The notes below the pieces were generated by a model, which searched no databases, had not been told where the DNA came from, and saw only the letters and a list, made by a program, of their open reading frames with translations. The position numbers and the translations under genes are program-made. DNA of 64,000 nt from the NCBI GenBank assembly GCA_947495685.1, contig CANLZY010000021.1, forward strand, positions 1 to 64,000. Reading direction: 5' to 3'. This document shows positions 54,285 to 63,466 of the stretch, piece by piece. This DNA is from an uncultured Tropicimonas sp. GTDB lineage: Bacteria; Pseudomonadota; Alphaproteobacteria; Rhodobacterales; Rhodobacteraceae. Numbering within the stretch: position 1 is the stretch's first letter; each line of letters begins with the position of its first letter.

Positions 54285-55172
54285 ATGGATTTTCGCGCAT
54301 TGTTTATGGGGCTTGCCTTTGCCCTGATGTGGTCGTCGGCCTTTACCTCGGCGCGGATCATCGTGGCGCATGCGCCGCCGCTGGGAGCGTCGGCGGTGCG
54401 GTTCCTGATTGCGGGGGTGATCGCTGTGTCGATTGCGCGGGCGCTGGGGCAAAGCTGGCGGTTGTCGACCTCGCAGGCGCGGCTGACGGTGATCTTTGGC
54501 ATCTGCCAGAATGCGCTGTACCTGGGGCTGTTCTTCGTGGCGATGCAGACGGTGGAGGCGTCGCTTGCGGCGATCATCGCCTCGACCATGCCGTTGTTGG
54601 TGGCGCTGGCCGGGGTGCTGATCCAGGGGAACCGGTTGCCCCGGCTGGGGGGGGCGGGGCTGGTCGCCGGGTTCGCGGGCGTGGCGCTGATCATGGGCAA
54701 CCGGTTGCAGGCCGGGGATGTCGACCCGGTGGGCGTGGCCTATTGCGTGGTGGGTGTGCTGGCGCTGACGTTTGCGACGCTGTCGGTGCGGGGGGCGGCG
54801 TCGGGGGGCAACGTGCTGATGATCGTCGGGCTGCAGATGCTGGTGGGCAGCGCGGTTCTGTTCCCGGTGTCGGCGTTGATCGAGACCTGGCAGGTCGACT
54901 GGTCCTGGCAACTGATCGCGGCGTTTTCCTATACGGTGGTGGTGCCGGGGCTGGTGGCCACGGTGGTCTGGTTTCTGCTGGTGCAGCGGATCGGGGCGGT
55001 CAAGGCGGCGACCTTCCATTTTCTCAACCCGTTCTTCGGGGTGGCGACTGCCGCGATTCTGCTGGGCGAGCGGCTGGGGCCGTGGGACGTGGTCGGCGTG
55101 CTGATCATCATGCTCGGCATCCTTGCGGTGCAGCTGAGCCGGCAACCTGTCACAAATCCCACGCGGAAGTGA
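54285..55172 (+). CDS. EamA/DMT-family transporter
   Basis: 295 residues with ten hydrophobic segments in two EamA repeats of about five, the standard drug/metabolite transporter layout. Typical: ALMWSSAFTSARIIVAHAPPLGASAVRFLIAGVIAV (WxxxF, P..L...RF), LFFVAMQTVEASLAAIIASTMPLLVALAGVL and LVATVVWFLLVQRIGAVKAATFHFLNPFFGVATAAILLGERLG. It exports or imports small metabolites; the substrate is not evident. The ATG at 54285 (MDFRALFMGLAFALMWSSAF) is chosen as it gives the usual short N terminus. Confidence 0.9.
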   Translation: MDFRALFMGLAFALMWSSAFTSARIIVAHAPPLGASAVRFLIAGVIAVSIARALGQSWRLSTSQARLTVIFGICQNALYLGLFFVAMQTVEASLAAIIASTMPLLVALAGVLIQGNRLPRLGGAGLVAGFAGVALIMGNRLQAGDVDPVGVAYCVVGVLALTFATLSVRGAASGGNVLMIVGLQMLVGSAVLFPVSALIETWQVDWSWQLIAAFSYTVVVPGLVATVVWFLLVQRIGAVKAATFHFLNPFFGVATAAILLGERLGPWDVVGVLIIMLGILAVQLSRQPVTNPTRK

Positions 55173-55229
55173 GAAAACGACGGGGGATCGTGTGGTGACA
55201 GTCGCGCCGGTTTGGGCGAATTGTCAGGC

Positions 55230-55943
55230 ATGGAACTTGTACTTGGATATGGCGCGGGTCTGCTGACCCTGATCAACCCCTGCGTGTTGCCGATCCTGCC
55301 GATCGTGCTGGCCACGGCGTTGCAGGCCAGCCGCTGGGGGCCGGTGGCGCTGGCGGCGGGGATGAGCCTGTCGTTCGTGGTGCTCGGGCTGGGGGTCGCG
55401 GCCTTTGGACATGCCATCGGGCTGACCGAGGACATGGTGGGCCAGATCGCGGCGGTGCTGATGATCGGCTTCGGGCTGGTGCTGCTGGTGCCGCGCCTTT
55501 CGGCCAGCTTTGCCACCGCGACCGCCGGCTTTGCTGGCTCTGCGGATGCGCAGTTCGACACCATCGACCGCGACGGCCTGCCGGGGCAGTTCCTCGGCGG
55601 CATGCTGTTGGGCGCGGTCTGGAGCCCCTGCGTTGGCCCGACTTTGGGCGCCGCGATCTCGCTTGCCAGCCAGGGCGAGAGCCTCGGGCGCGCCGGCGGC
55701 ATCATGATCGCCTTTGCCGCCGGAATTTCGACCGTGATGCTGGCGCTGGCCTATGGTGCCCGCTCGATGATCCAGAAACGCCAGGGCTGGATGCGGGCGA
55801 TCGCCACCCGGGGCCGTCCGGTGCTGGGCATCGTGTTCGTGGCCGTGGGCGTCGGGCTGTTGTTCAAGGTGCATCACAGGATCGAGGGCTGGGCGCTCGA
55901 TCACATGCCGATCTGGCTTCAAAATCTTTCCGTTTCGATCTGA
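55230..55943 (+). CDS. ccdA: CcdA/DsbD-type cytochrome c biogenesis membrane protein
   Basis: About 237 residues, six to seven membrane segments. The two redox cysteines of the CcdA fold are present: LLTLINPCVLPILPIVLATAL at the start and GAVWSPCVGPTLGAAISLA in the middle. CcdA/DsbD carries reductant from cytoplasmic thioredoxin across the inner membrane. A thioredoxin-like protein follows 17 bases later, so together they form a two-gene split version of DsbD. The upstream TTG frame at 55212 is not favoured. Confidence 0.9.
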   Translation: MELVLGYGAGLLTLINPCVLPILPIVLATALQASRWGPVALAAGMSLSFVVLGLGVAAFGHAIGLTEDMVGQIAAVLMIGFGLVLLVPRLSASFATATAGFAGSADAQFDTIDRDGLPGQFLGGMLLGAVWSPCVGPTLGAAISLASQGESLGRAGGIMIAFAAGISTVMLALAYGARSMIQKRQGWMRAIATRGRPVLGIVFVAVGVGLLFKVHHRIEGWALDHMPIWLQNLSVSI

Positions 55944-55960
55944 TCACAGGAGTTTTCCCC

Positions 55961-56380
55961 ATGGACCGTCGTTCCTTTCTTGTCATGACCGCCGCCGCGT
56001 CTGTCGTCATTCCGCTGGCCGGACACGCCATTTCGGCACCGGTGGAATACACGCCGGGGCTGGTGACCAAAAAGCTGAAGGCGGGCGAGACCGTCTTTCT
56101 CGACTTCAAGGCCAGCTGGTGCACGACCTGCAAGGCGCAGGAGCGGGTGCTGGACGCGCTGAAGGCGGAAAACCCGGCCTATGAACAGGCCATTACCTTC
56201 ATCAACGTCGATTGGGACCAGTACGGCACCGATCCGCTGACGAAATCGCTGAAGATCCCGCGCCGCTCGACGTTGGTTGTGCTGAAGGGCGATGCGGAGC
56301 TGGGACGGATCGTGGCGGACACGTCGACGGCCTCGATCAAGGCGTTGATGGACACGGCCCTGACCGCCGCGTCCGCCTGA
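55961..56380 (+). CDS. Thioredoxin-fold periplasmic protein paired with CcdA
   Basis: 139 residues. N-terminal MDRRSFLVMTAAASVVIPLAGHA looks like a Tat signal (DRRSFLV) with cleavage near GHA. The mature part is a thioredoxin fold with the active site WCTTC in VFLDFKASWCTTCKAQERVLDALK, and the cis-Pro region IPRRSTLVVLKGDAELGRIVADT. It is like the C-terminal domain of DsbD or a DUF899-like thioredoxin. It is expected to receive reductant from CcdA and pass it to periplasmic disulphides. Co-oriented, 17 bases after ccdA. Confidence 0.88.
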   Translation: MDRRSFLVMTAAASVVIPLAGHAISAPVEYTPGLVTKKLKAGETVFLDFKASWCTTCKAQERVLDALKAENPAYEQAITFINVDWDQYGTDPLTKSLKIPRRSTLVVLKGDAELGRIVADTSTASIKALMDTALTAASA

Positions 56381-56483
56381 CCGGGAGGTCGGTTGGGGGG
56401 CTGTCTGCCCCCCACGCCCAGCCTGACGCGTCGCCGCGTCCAATGGATATCTCTGGACAGACGGGGGCGGTGGCCGGTGCTGA

Positions 56484-57428
56484 TCAAACGATCAGGAGCA
56501 GCAATGCCGTCAGGGTGAAGAGCGAGGCCACGGTGCCGCCGAACTGGGCCGCCGAGGCGAAGCCTTCGCGGCCGTGGGCCTGGGCGAGCACCGGGAAGAT
56601 CCCCATGGCGGGCATTGCGCCGCTGAGGAGCAGTGCGTTGCGCATCTGGTCGGGGATGTCGAACAGCCCGCTGGCCAGAACGAGCGCCATTGTTCCCAGG
56701 ATGACGAGCGGATGCAGCAGGAGCTTGCCGGCGACGATGTAGCCGGCCAGCGCCCGCACGCCCTTGGGCTTGAGTTTGGCCAGCGTGCCACCGATCACCA
56801 CGAGGGATACGGCGCCGCTGGAGGCCGCGAGCATGTGGACCGGTTGGTTCAGCGCATCGGGCAGGCCGAGGCCGATGCCGGACACGGTGACACCGGCGAG
56901 CATGGCCAACACCAGCGGGCCGGTGAGGATGCGCCATGTGATGCGCCGGGCGATCTGCCAGCGGGTGCCCTCGCCGGGGTTCCCGAGTTCCAGCATGGTG
57001 AGCAAGAGCGGGATGAACAGCACGTTCTCGACGATGACGTTCTGGGCCAGGGTCCGGCCAGCGATATCGGGCATCGCCAGCAGCATGATCGGGTAGCCGA
57101 TGAAGCCGCTGTTGGGGCAGGTGCTGCCCATGGCGGCGAGCGTCGAGGTCTTGTGATCATACTTGCCGATGCGGCGATAGCCGACGTAGAGCGACAGGAT
57201 CAGCGCCAGTGTGCCCAGGCCGTAGACGATGAAATAGGGCAGTTGCACGGTATCGGCCAAGGGCCGGTCGGCGATGGCGGTGAACATCAGCGCCGGAAGC
57301 GCGAGGTTGACGATATAGCGGCCCATGGCGCGCAGGTCTTCGGCAGAGAAGACGCCGCGCCGCGTCGTCACGAACCCGACCCCAATCAGGGCGTAGATCG
57401 GGAAGATGATTTCCAGGACGGCCAGCAT
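56484..57428 (-). CDS. AEC (auxin efflux carrier) family transporter
   Basis: About 314 residues, ten hydrophobic segments. The AEC signature is at the start: VLEIIFPIYALIGVGFVTTRRGVFSAEDLRAMGRYIVNLALPALMF; TLAAMGSTCPNSGFIGYPIMLLAM and LLLHPLVILGTMALVLASGLF follow. Members transport malonate, malate or other organic anions. It starts eight bases after aroC on the same strand, so the two are likely one transcript. ATG 57428 gives the family N terminus; a longer frame to 57476 overlaps aroC. Confidence 0.9.
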   Translation of the reverse strand: MLAVLEIIFPIYALIGVGFVTTRRGVFSAEDLRAMGRYIVNLALPALMFTAIADRPLADTVQLPYFIVYGLGTLALILSLYVGYRRIGKYDHKTSTLAAMGSTCPNSGFIGYPIMLLAMPDIAGRTLAQNVIVENVLFIPLLLTMLELGNPGEGTRWQIARRITWRILTGPLVLAMLAGVTVSGIGLGLPDALNQPVHMLAASSGAVSLVVIGGTLAKLKPKGVRALAGYIVAGKLLLHPLVILGTMALVLASGLFDIPDQMRNALLLSGAMPAMGIFPVLAQAHGREGFASAAQFGGTVASLFTLTALLLLIV

Positions 57429-57435
57429 CGGCCCG

Positions 57436-58539
57436 TCAGCCGATCTTGCCCGGCAGTCCTTCGCCGACCTGGCCACGGTGCAGGAGCATGTGATCGAGCA
57501 GCACGCAGGCCATCATCGCCTCGCCCACCGGGACCGCGCGGATACCGACGCAGGGGTCGTGGCGGCCCTTGGTGATGATCTCGGCCGGTTCGCCCGCCTT
57601 GGTGATGGTCTTGCGCGGGGTCAGAATGGAGGAGGTCGGCTTGACTGCGAAGCGGACGACGACGTCCTGACCGGTGGAGATGCCGCCGAGGATTCCGCCA
57701 GCGTGGTTGGAGGAAAAGACCGGCCCATCGGGCCCCATCGAGATCTCGTCGGCATTTTCTTCGCCGGTCAGCATGGCGGCGGCCATGCCTTCGCCGATCT
57801 CGACGCCCTTGACGGCGTTGATCGACATCATCGCGGCGGCGAGATCCGTGTCCAGCTTGCCATAGATCGGGGCGCCAAGGCCGGCCGGGACGCCCGAGGC
57901 GCGCAGCTCGATCATCGCGCCGACGGAACTGCCGGATTTGCGCAGCCCGTCGAGGTAGCCGGCCCAATCGTCGGCGGCCTGTGCATCGGGCACCCAGAAC
58001 GGATTCTGGTCGATCTGGGCCGGATCGAAACGGCTGCGGTCGATGGTCCGGTCGCCCATCTGGACCATGTAGCCGGTGATGGCCAGGTTGGGCGCAAGTT
58101 TGGCCAGCGCGGCGCGGGCGACGCCCCCGGCGGCCACCCTTGACGCGGTTTCGCGGGCCGAGGAGCGCCCGCCGCCGCGATAGTCGCGGATGCCGTATTT
58201 CTGCCAGTAGGTGATGTCGGCGTGACCGGGGCGGAATTTCTCGACGATGTCGCCGTAATCCTTGGAGCGCTGGTCGGTGTTGCGGATCATCAGCTGGATC
58301 GGTGTGCCGGTGCTGACGCCTTCGAAGACGCCGGAGAGGATTTCGACCGCGTCGGCCTCGCGGCGCTGGGTGGTGAAGCGGCTGGTGCCGGGTTTGCGCC
58401 GGTCGAGCCAGACCTGCAGATCCTTGGCAGCCACGGGAACGCCCGGCGGGCAGCCATCGACAGTGGCGCCAAGCGCGGGGCCGTGGCTTTCGCCCCATGT
58501 GGTGACGCGGAAGAGGTGTCCGAAGGTGTTGAGGCTCAT
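57436..58539 (-). CDS. aroC: Chorismate synthase
   Basis: 367 residues. Seventh step of the shikimate pathway, 5-enolpyruvylshikimate-3-phosphate to chorismate, with reduced FMN. Marks: [67 protein letters not shown] (the longest signature), and [14 protein letters not shown]-like [42 protein letters not shown]. Full length. Upstream of the AEC transporter. Confidence 0.97.
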   Translation of the reverse strand: MSLNTFGHLFRVTTWGESHGPALGATVDGCPPGVPVAAKDLQVWLDRRKPGTSRFTTQRREADAVEILSGVFEGVSTGTPIQLMIRNTDQRSKDYGDIVEKFRPGHADITYWQKYGIRDYRGGGRSSARETASRVAAGGVARAALAKLAPNLAITGYMVQMGDRTIDRSRFDPAQIDQNPFWVPDAQAADDWAGYLDGLRKSGSSVGAMIELRASGVPAGLGAPIYGKLDTDLAAAMMSINAVKGVEIGEGMAAAMLTGEENADEISMGPDGPVFSSNHAGGILGGISTGQDVVVRFAVKPTSSILTPRKTITKAGEPAEIITKGRHDPCVGIRAVPVGEAMMACVLLDHMLLHRGQVGEGLPGKIG

Positions 58540-58751
58540 GCGGCTGGCTCCTTTGTGCGCCCGGTTTAGAGGGCTGGTGGCGCAGGCTCAAGCCCGACCG
58601 GTGGCCGACGGGAAGTATCGCGTGGCTCTGTATCGGCGGGGTGCGCGACCCTGCACCGTGCGCTGCGTTAACCTCTTGAACCTTTTTTTGCCGTGGCAGA
58701 CCGGGTAGACCGGTTGCCGGGTGGTCGCGAAGCCTTGGAGCATTGCGACGG

Positions 58752-59717
58752 ATGACAGGATTCTGGAACCGGATCACGGGGCGCGACAGCGCGCAGCCGA
58801 CGCGGCGGGCGACGCCTCGGTCGACGGGGCGACAGTACAGTCTGCCGGGTCCGGCCAGCGGGCCGGGTGGATTTTCCGAAGACGCGCTGCGCGGGCTGGA
58901 GGATCTGGACGCGCGGTTGCCGCCGCCGGAGGCCGCGACGCGCCCCGCCTTTGAGCCGAAATTCCGCATGACCGAGCGGTTGAAGGCAGAGGTGACCGCC
59001 GGTGGTGGGCTGGTGAAGGGCGACGATGGCACGATGCGGCCGCATTACTGGGGCCACCGTGAACGGTTGCGGCAGCGGTTCCTGTCGGGCGGGCATGCGG
59101 CGATGCCGGAATACGAGCTGCTGGAGATGCTGCTGTTCGACGCGATTCCCCGGATCGACGTGAAGCCGCTGGCCAAACGGTTGCTGACCACCTTCGGGGA
59201 CCTGAACGGGGTTGTCGCGGCGCCCGAGGCGCGGTTGATGGAGGTCGAGGGCATGGTGCCGAAGGTCCATTACCAGTTGCGGCTGGTGGAGGCATTTGCG
59301 CACCGGATGGCGCGGGCGAAGGTGTTGCAGCGGCATGCGCTGTCGTCCTGGGATGCGCTGATGGAGTATTGCAAGACCGTGATGGCGCATCGCGACACCG
59401 AGCAGTTCCGGGTGCTGTACCTTGATCGCAAGAACACCCTGGTGGCCGACGAGGCGCAGGCCGAGGGCACGGTGGACCACGTGCCGGTCTATCCGCGCGA
59501 GATCGTCAAGCGGGCCCTGGAGGTCAATGCCAGCGCGATCATCCTGGTGCACAACCATCCGTCGGGTGATCCATCGCCGTCCAACGAGGACATCATGATG
59601 ACTGACCGGATCGTCGAGGCCTGTCGTGGCGTGTCGATCACGGTGCACGACCATGTGGTGATCGGCAAGGAGGTGGACGCCTCGTTCAAGTCGCTGGGCT
59701 ACCTCGACCCGGCCTGA
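58752..59717 (+). CDS. radC: RadC-like JAB-domain protein (UPF0758)
   Basis: About 321 residues. The C-terminal JAB/JAMM metal motif is intact: ILVHNHPSGDPSPSNEDIMMTDRIVEAC (HxHx7Sx2D). The N-terminal helix-hairpin-helix region of RadC (GHRERLRQRFLSGGHAAMPEYELLEMLLFDAIPRIDVKPLAKRLLTTFGDL) is also present. A basic, low-complexity tail of about 65 residues precedes it, longer than in Escherichia coli. The old assignment as a DNA repair gene is disputed; it may be a metalloprotease or nuclease-related. ATG 58752 is used; TTG 58743 is in frame. Divergent from aroC. Confidence 0.9.
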   Translation: MTGFWNRITGRDSAQPTRRATPRSTGRQYSLPGPASGPGGFSEDALRGLEDLDARLPPPEAATRPAFEPKFRMTERLKAEVTAGGGLVKGDDGTMRPHYWGHRERLRQRFLSGGHAAMPEYELLEMLLFDAIPRIDVKPLAKRLLTTFGDLNGVVAAPEARLMEVEGMVPKVHYQLRLVEAFAHRMARAKVLQRHALSSWDALMEYCKTVMAHRDTEQFRVLYLDRKNTLVADEAQAEGTVDHVPVYPREIVKRALEVNASAIILVHNHPSGDPSPSNEDIMMTDRIVEACRGVSITVHDHVVIGKEVDASFKSLGYLDPA

Positions 59718-59786
59718 GCCGCCGCTTGTGTTGCGGGGGAATGGGGCGCAGGCTGGGCTCCGTGAGTCACCATGGGGGATGAACGG

Positions 59787-60377
59787 ATGGATGCGATCGA
59801 TTTTGGGCTGGAGACGGGCGCCTGGATGAACCGGCCCGACTGGGTTCTGGGGACGGCGGGGCAGCTGAGCTTCGAGACCCGGAAGGGCTCTGATTTCTGG
59901 CGGCAGACCCATTACGGTTTCGAGCGGGCGTCGGGTCATGCGCTGCTGTTCGACGTGCCGCCCCGGTTCGCGGCCGAGATCACGTTTTCAGCGAAATTCG
60001 AGACCAAGTACGAGCAGGCGGGGCTGTTGCTGTGGGACAGCGACGCGCACTGGATCAAGGCCGGGGTGGAGTTTGCCGACGGGCAGCCGACGCTGGCTGT
60101 CGTGGTCACGCGCGGCCGGTCTGACTGGTCGATGGCGCCGGTCGTGGTGCCGACCGATGACTGGACCATCCGGCTGACGGCCACCGACAGCGCGGTGATC
60201 CTGCATGCGCGGGTCGGGGATCGCTGGCAGATCCTGCGGGTTGCGGATTTTGTCGTCGGACAGGCGGCCCGGCTGGGGCCGATGGCCTGTTCGCCCGAAA
60301 GCGAGGGGTTGAGCGTGGCGTTCCGGGACTTCCGGATCGGTCCGGTGCCGGACGAGCCGCTCTACCTGCCCAGGTGA
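59787..60377 (+). CDS. DUF1349 family protein
   Basis: About 196 residues, a beta-jellyroll (concanavalin-like) fold. NRPDWVLGTAGQLSFETRKGSDFWRQTHYGFERASGHALLFDVPPRFAAEITFSAKFETKYEQAGLLLWDSDAHWIKAGVEFADGQPTL is the family core (Y.QAGL..W.d...WiK.G.Ef). No signal peptide, so cytosolic. Related proteins bind sugars or regulate; the function here is unknown. Start 59787 (preceded by GGGGATGAACGG) or 59772 are both possible. Convergent with petC across a bidirectional terminator. Confidence 0.85.
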   Translation: MDAIDFGLETGAWMNRPDWVLGTAGQLSFETRKGSDFWRQTHYGFERASGHALLFDVPPRFAAEITFSAKFETKYEQAGLLLWDSDAHWIKAGVEFADGQPTLAVVVTRGRSDWSMAPVVVPTDDWTIRLTATDSAVILHARVGDRWQILRVADFVVGQAARLGPMACSPESEGLSVAFRDFRIGPVPDEPLYLPR

Positions 60378-60383
60378 GAATTG

Positions 60384-60410
60384 AAAAAGGCGCCCCAAGG
60401 GGCGCCTTTT
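60384..60410. terminator. Bidirectional terminator between DUF1349 and petC genes
   Basis: AAAAA-GGCGCCC-CAAG-GGGCGCC-TTTT: a perfect inverted repeat flanked by A and T runs, so it serves both convergent transcripts, including the petABC operon. Confidence 0.88.
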
Positions 60411-60438
60411 CGTATGGCTTGACGGCCGGGTGCCTGGA

Positions 60439-61233
60439 TCAGGCTTCCTTGGCGGCCTTCTTGACCGGTTTCCACAGGCGCTTGTTGGTCGCGTAGAGCA
60501 GCACCGTCAGGATGGTCAGGAACAGCACGGCGACAAAGCCGGTCTGCTTGCGGGCCATCATCTTGGGTTCGGCGGCCCACATCAGGAAGGCCGAAACGTC
60601 CTCGGCTTCGTGATGCAGTTCGGTGGAGTGGCCGTCGGCGAACTCCACGTCCTCGCCATAGAGCGGCGGCGCCATCGAGATCCAGCCACCCGGGAAGGCG
60701 GTGTTCTCGTAGAAGATGGTGCCGGCCTCTTCCTTTTCCTTGCCGGTGTAGCCGGTCAGGATGGAGGCGATGTATTCGCCGCCGCCCATGCCGTTGAACA
60801 GCTGGCTGAGACCGGTGCCGTAAGGGCCGTGGAACCCTGCGCGCGCCTTGGCCATTAGGCTGAGGTCGGGCGCGCCAGCCGCATCGTTGGCCGGGAAGTG
60901 GTCGGTCGGCCTCGCCGGGCGATAGTCGTCCAGCTCGGCGTCGAACACTTCGAAGGTCTGCTCGGCGTAGGCGCGGACCTGGTCCTCGGGGAGGCCAACG
61001 CCCCCCTCGTCGCCCAGAGTCCGCAGCGGCACGTAGCGCAGCCCGTGACAGGCGGCGCAGACCTCGGTGTAGATCTGCAGGCCGCGTTGCAGCTGCATCT
61101 GGTCGAAGGTGCCGAACGGGCCCTCGTAGGAGAAGTCCACGTCGTGGATGTGGCTTTCTCCGCCGGCGGCAAGCGCGGCGCCGCCGGTCAGGGCGAGTAC
61201 AGCGGCCGCGGTGAGTGCGAGTTTCTTGATCAT
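60439..61233 (-). CDS. petC: Ubiquinol-cytochrome c reductase cytochrome c1 subunit
   Basis: 264 residues. Signal peptide [25 protein letters not shown], the haem c site [25 protein letters not shown] (CxxCH), the distal methionine in [14 protein letters not shown], and a C-terminal membrane anchor ([24 protein letters not shown]). Third gene of petABC, 19 bases after petB. ATG 61233 fits the leader; the longer frame overlapping petB is not used. Confidence 0.96.
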   Translation of the reverse strand: MIKKLALTAAAVLALTGGAALAAGGESHIHDVDFSYEGPFGTFDQMQLQRGLQIYTEVCAACHGLRYVPLRTLGDEGGVGLPEDQVRAYAEQTFEVFDAELDDYRPARPTDHFPANDAAGAPDLSLMAKARAGFHGPYGTGLSQLFNGMGGGEYIASILTGYTGKEKEEAGTIFYENTAFPGGWISMAPPLYGEDVEFADGHSTELHHEAEDVSAFLMWAAEPKMMARKQTGFVAVLFLTILTVLLYATNKRLWKPVKKAAKEA

Positions 61234-61252
61234 CTCGATGCGATCCTTTCTA

Positions 61253-62590
61253 TCACTCGGCCGGGGAGGCCGCGGCGTCGCCGTCAGGCTTGCCGTAGTG
61301 GGCGTTGAAGTCGGCCTCGATCGTCTCCGGCAGCTCCTCCGGCTTCTCCAGCACGCCAAGCAGCGGCAGGATGACCAGGAAGTAGGCGAACCAGTAGGTG
61401 GCCCCAGCCAGCGCGATGTAGGGGTAGATCCCTTCGGCGGGCATTGCGCCAACCCAGGTGAGCACCACGAAGTTGATCGCGAAGATGGCAAACCACCAGC
61501 GGAACATCGGCCGGAAGCGGCCCGAGCGGACCCGGCTGGTGTCGAGCCAGGGCACGAGCGCCATGACGATGATCGCGCCGAACATCGCGATGACGCCGAA
61601 GAACTTGGCGTCGACGATGCCGAAGGTGACCCAGTCGACCAGCATCACGATCCAGACGTCGGCGGTGAAGGCGCGCAGGATCGCGTAGAACGGCAGGAAG
61701 TACCATTCGGGCACGATGTGCGCGGGTGTCACCAGCGGGTTGGCCTCGATGTAGTTGTCCGGGTGGCCGAGGAAGTTCGGCATGAAGCCGACGACCGCGA
61801 AGAAGATCACCAGGATGAGGGCCAGCGCGAAGAAGTCCTTGATCACGAAGTAGGGCCAGAACGACACGGTGTCGGCCTTGGCTTCCGCCTTTGATCCACG
61901 GCGGACCTCGACGCCCGTCGGGTTGCCGTTACCGGTGGTGTGGAAGGCCCAGATGTGGACGATGACCAGCGCGGCAATGACGAAGGGCAGCAGGTAGTGC
62001 AGCGAGAAGAAGCGGGTCAGCGTGGCGTTGTCCACGGCCGGTCCGCCCAGCAGCCAGGTCTGGATCGACTCGCCGATGAAGGGAATCGCGCCGAACAGGC
62101 CGGTGATGACGGTTGCGCCCCAGAAGGACATCTGCCCCCAGGGAAGAACGTAGCCCATGAACGCCGTGCCCATCATGCAGAGATAGATGAGCATGCCGAC
62201 AATCCACGTGATCTCGCGCGGGGCCTTGTAGGAGCCGTAGTAGAGGCCGCGCATGATGTGCATGTAGACGGCCAGGAAGAACAGCGACGCGCCGTTCATG
62301 TGCAGGTAGCGCAGGAAGTGGCCACCATTCACGTTGCGCATGATGTGCTCGATCGAGGCAAAGGCCATGTCGACATGCGGGGTGTAGTGCATCACCAGGA
62401 TGATACCGGTGACGATCTGCATTCCGAGGCAGAAGGCCAGGATGATGCCCCAGATCCACATCCAGTTCAGGTTCTTGGGCGTGGGGATCATCATGGTATC
62501 GTAGACAAGTCCGATCACCGGGAGACGGCTCTCGACCCATTTTGCGATACCGGACTTCGGCTCGTAGTGGTCGTGGGGAATTCCAGCCAT
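61253..62590 (-). CDS. petB: Ubiquinol-cytochrome c reductase cytochrome b subunit
   Basis: 445 residues, eight membrane helices carrying the two b haems and the quinone sites of complex III. Histidine ligands lie in [28 protein letters not shown] and [30 protein letters not shown]. The quinol-oxidising-site motif [15 protein letters not shown] is present. The alphaproteobacterial length is typical, with a hydrophilic C-terminal tail ending [13 protein letters not shown]. Twelve bases after petA. Confidence 0.97.
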   Translation of the reverse strand: MAGIPHDHYEPKSGIAKWVESRLPVIGLVYDTMMIPTPKNLNWMWIWGIILAFCLGMQIVTGIILVMHYTPHVDMAFASIEHIMRNVNGGHFLRYLHMNGASLFFLAVYMHIMRGLYYGSYKAPREITWIVGMLIYLCMMGTAFMGYVLPWGQMSFWGATVITGLFGAIPFIGESIQTWLLGGPAVDNATLTRFFSLHYLLPFVIAALVIVHIWAFHTTGNGNPTGVEVRRGSKAEAKADTVSFWPYFVIKDFFALALILVIFFAVVGFMPNFLGHPDNYIEANPLVTPAHIVPEWYFLPFYAILRAFTADVWIVMLVDWVTFGIVDAKFFGVIAMFGAIIVMALVPWLDTSRVRSGRFRPMFRWWFAIFAINFVVLTWVGAMPAEGIYPYIALAGATYWFAYFLVILPLLGVLEKPEELPETIEADFNAHYGKPDGDAAASPAE

Positions 62591-62602
62591 GGGGTTCCTC
62601 CC

Positions 62603-63178
62603 TTATCCGAGCTTGATGGTTGTTTCGTCAAAGAACGCGGCGGTCGGGACCGGCAGGTTCTCGGGCGCGGGACCCTTCCGGATGCGGCCGGAGGTATCGT
62701 AGTGCGAGCCGTGGCAGGGGCAGAACCATCCGCCGATGCCGGTCGGGCCGACATAGTCGCCGGCGTCATTCAGCGGAACGCAGCCCAGATGGGTGCAGAC
62801 ACCCATCATGACCAGCCATTCGCCCGCCTCGTCGAGGGAGCGGTTCTGGTCATCGGCGGGCACGTCGCCCTTGTTGACGTTACGCGCGATCTGGTCGGGC
62901 AGGTCGGCGAGCGTCACGGAGCGGGCATCCTCGATCTCGTCGGCGCTGCGACGACGCACGAAAACCGGTTTGCCGCGCCACTTGACGGTAATCTGGGTGC
63001 CGACCTGAAGCGAGCTGACGTCGACAAGGATCGAGCTGAGCGCCTGCACGTCGGCCGAAGGATTCATCTGGTTGATCAGGGGCCATACGGCGGCGCCTGT
63101 TGCCACGGCGCCGGCCCCGGCAGTGGCGTAGTAGAGAAAGTCGCGACGGGTGCCGTCGTGGTCTTCTGCTTGGGACAC
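62603..63178 (-). CDS. petA: Ubiquinol-cytochrome c reductase Rieske iron-sulfur subunit
   Basis: About 191 residues. An uncleaved Tat-type leader ([26 protein letters not shown]) anchors the protein and is the known export route for Rieske subunits. The [2Fe-2S] ligands are in CTHLGCVPL and CPCHGSHYD, with PVPTAAF near the end. Start GTG 63178 has GGAGATTCCTC-like upstream sequence and gives the standard length; longer frames exist but have no family similarity. First gene of petABC, divergent from the beta-barrel gene. Confidence 0.95.
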   Translation of the reverse strand: MSQAEDHDGTRRDFLYYATAGAGAVATGAAVWPLINQMNPSADVQALSSILVDVSSLQVGTQITVKWRGKPVFVRRRSADEIEDARSVTLADLPDQIARNVNKGDVPADDQNRSLDEAGEWLVMMGVCTHLGCVPLNDAGDYVGPTGIGGWFCPCHGSHYDTSGRIRKGPAPENLPVPTAAFFDETTIKLG

Positions 63179-63466
63179 GAGGAATCTCCCTTTCCTGGCT
63201 TGGCAGTCGTCATACGGGTACCGGGCGGCGCCCTCGCGCAGCCGGTCTGCACAGCTAAGTAGAGGGATGAATCTAACCCGTCCAGCCGACATTGCCGCAC
63301 AACTGCGACGGGTCGTCGCAAATGGGTTGAAATAGGCATGATTTCTGACCTGTCGCGCCGTCACGGCAACACTTCGCGCGTTTTGGCCGCATCACGGGGA
63401 ATCGACTGGAACCCCGCAGGCCGTGTGATAGTGGCGGGGAATTAGCCCCCCGAAGGAGTCCAGCAG

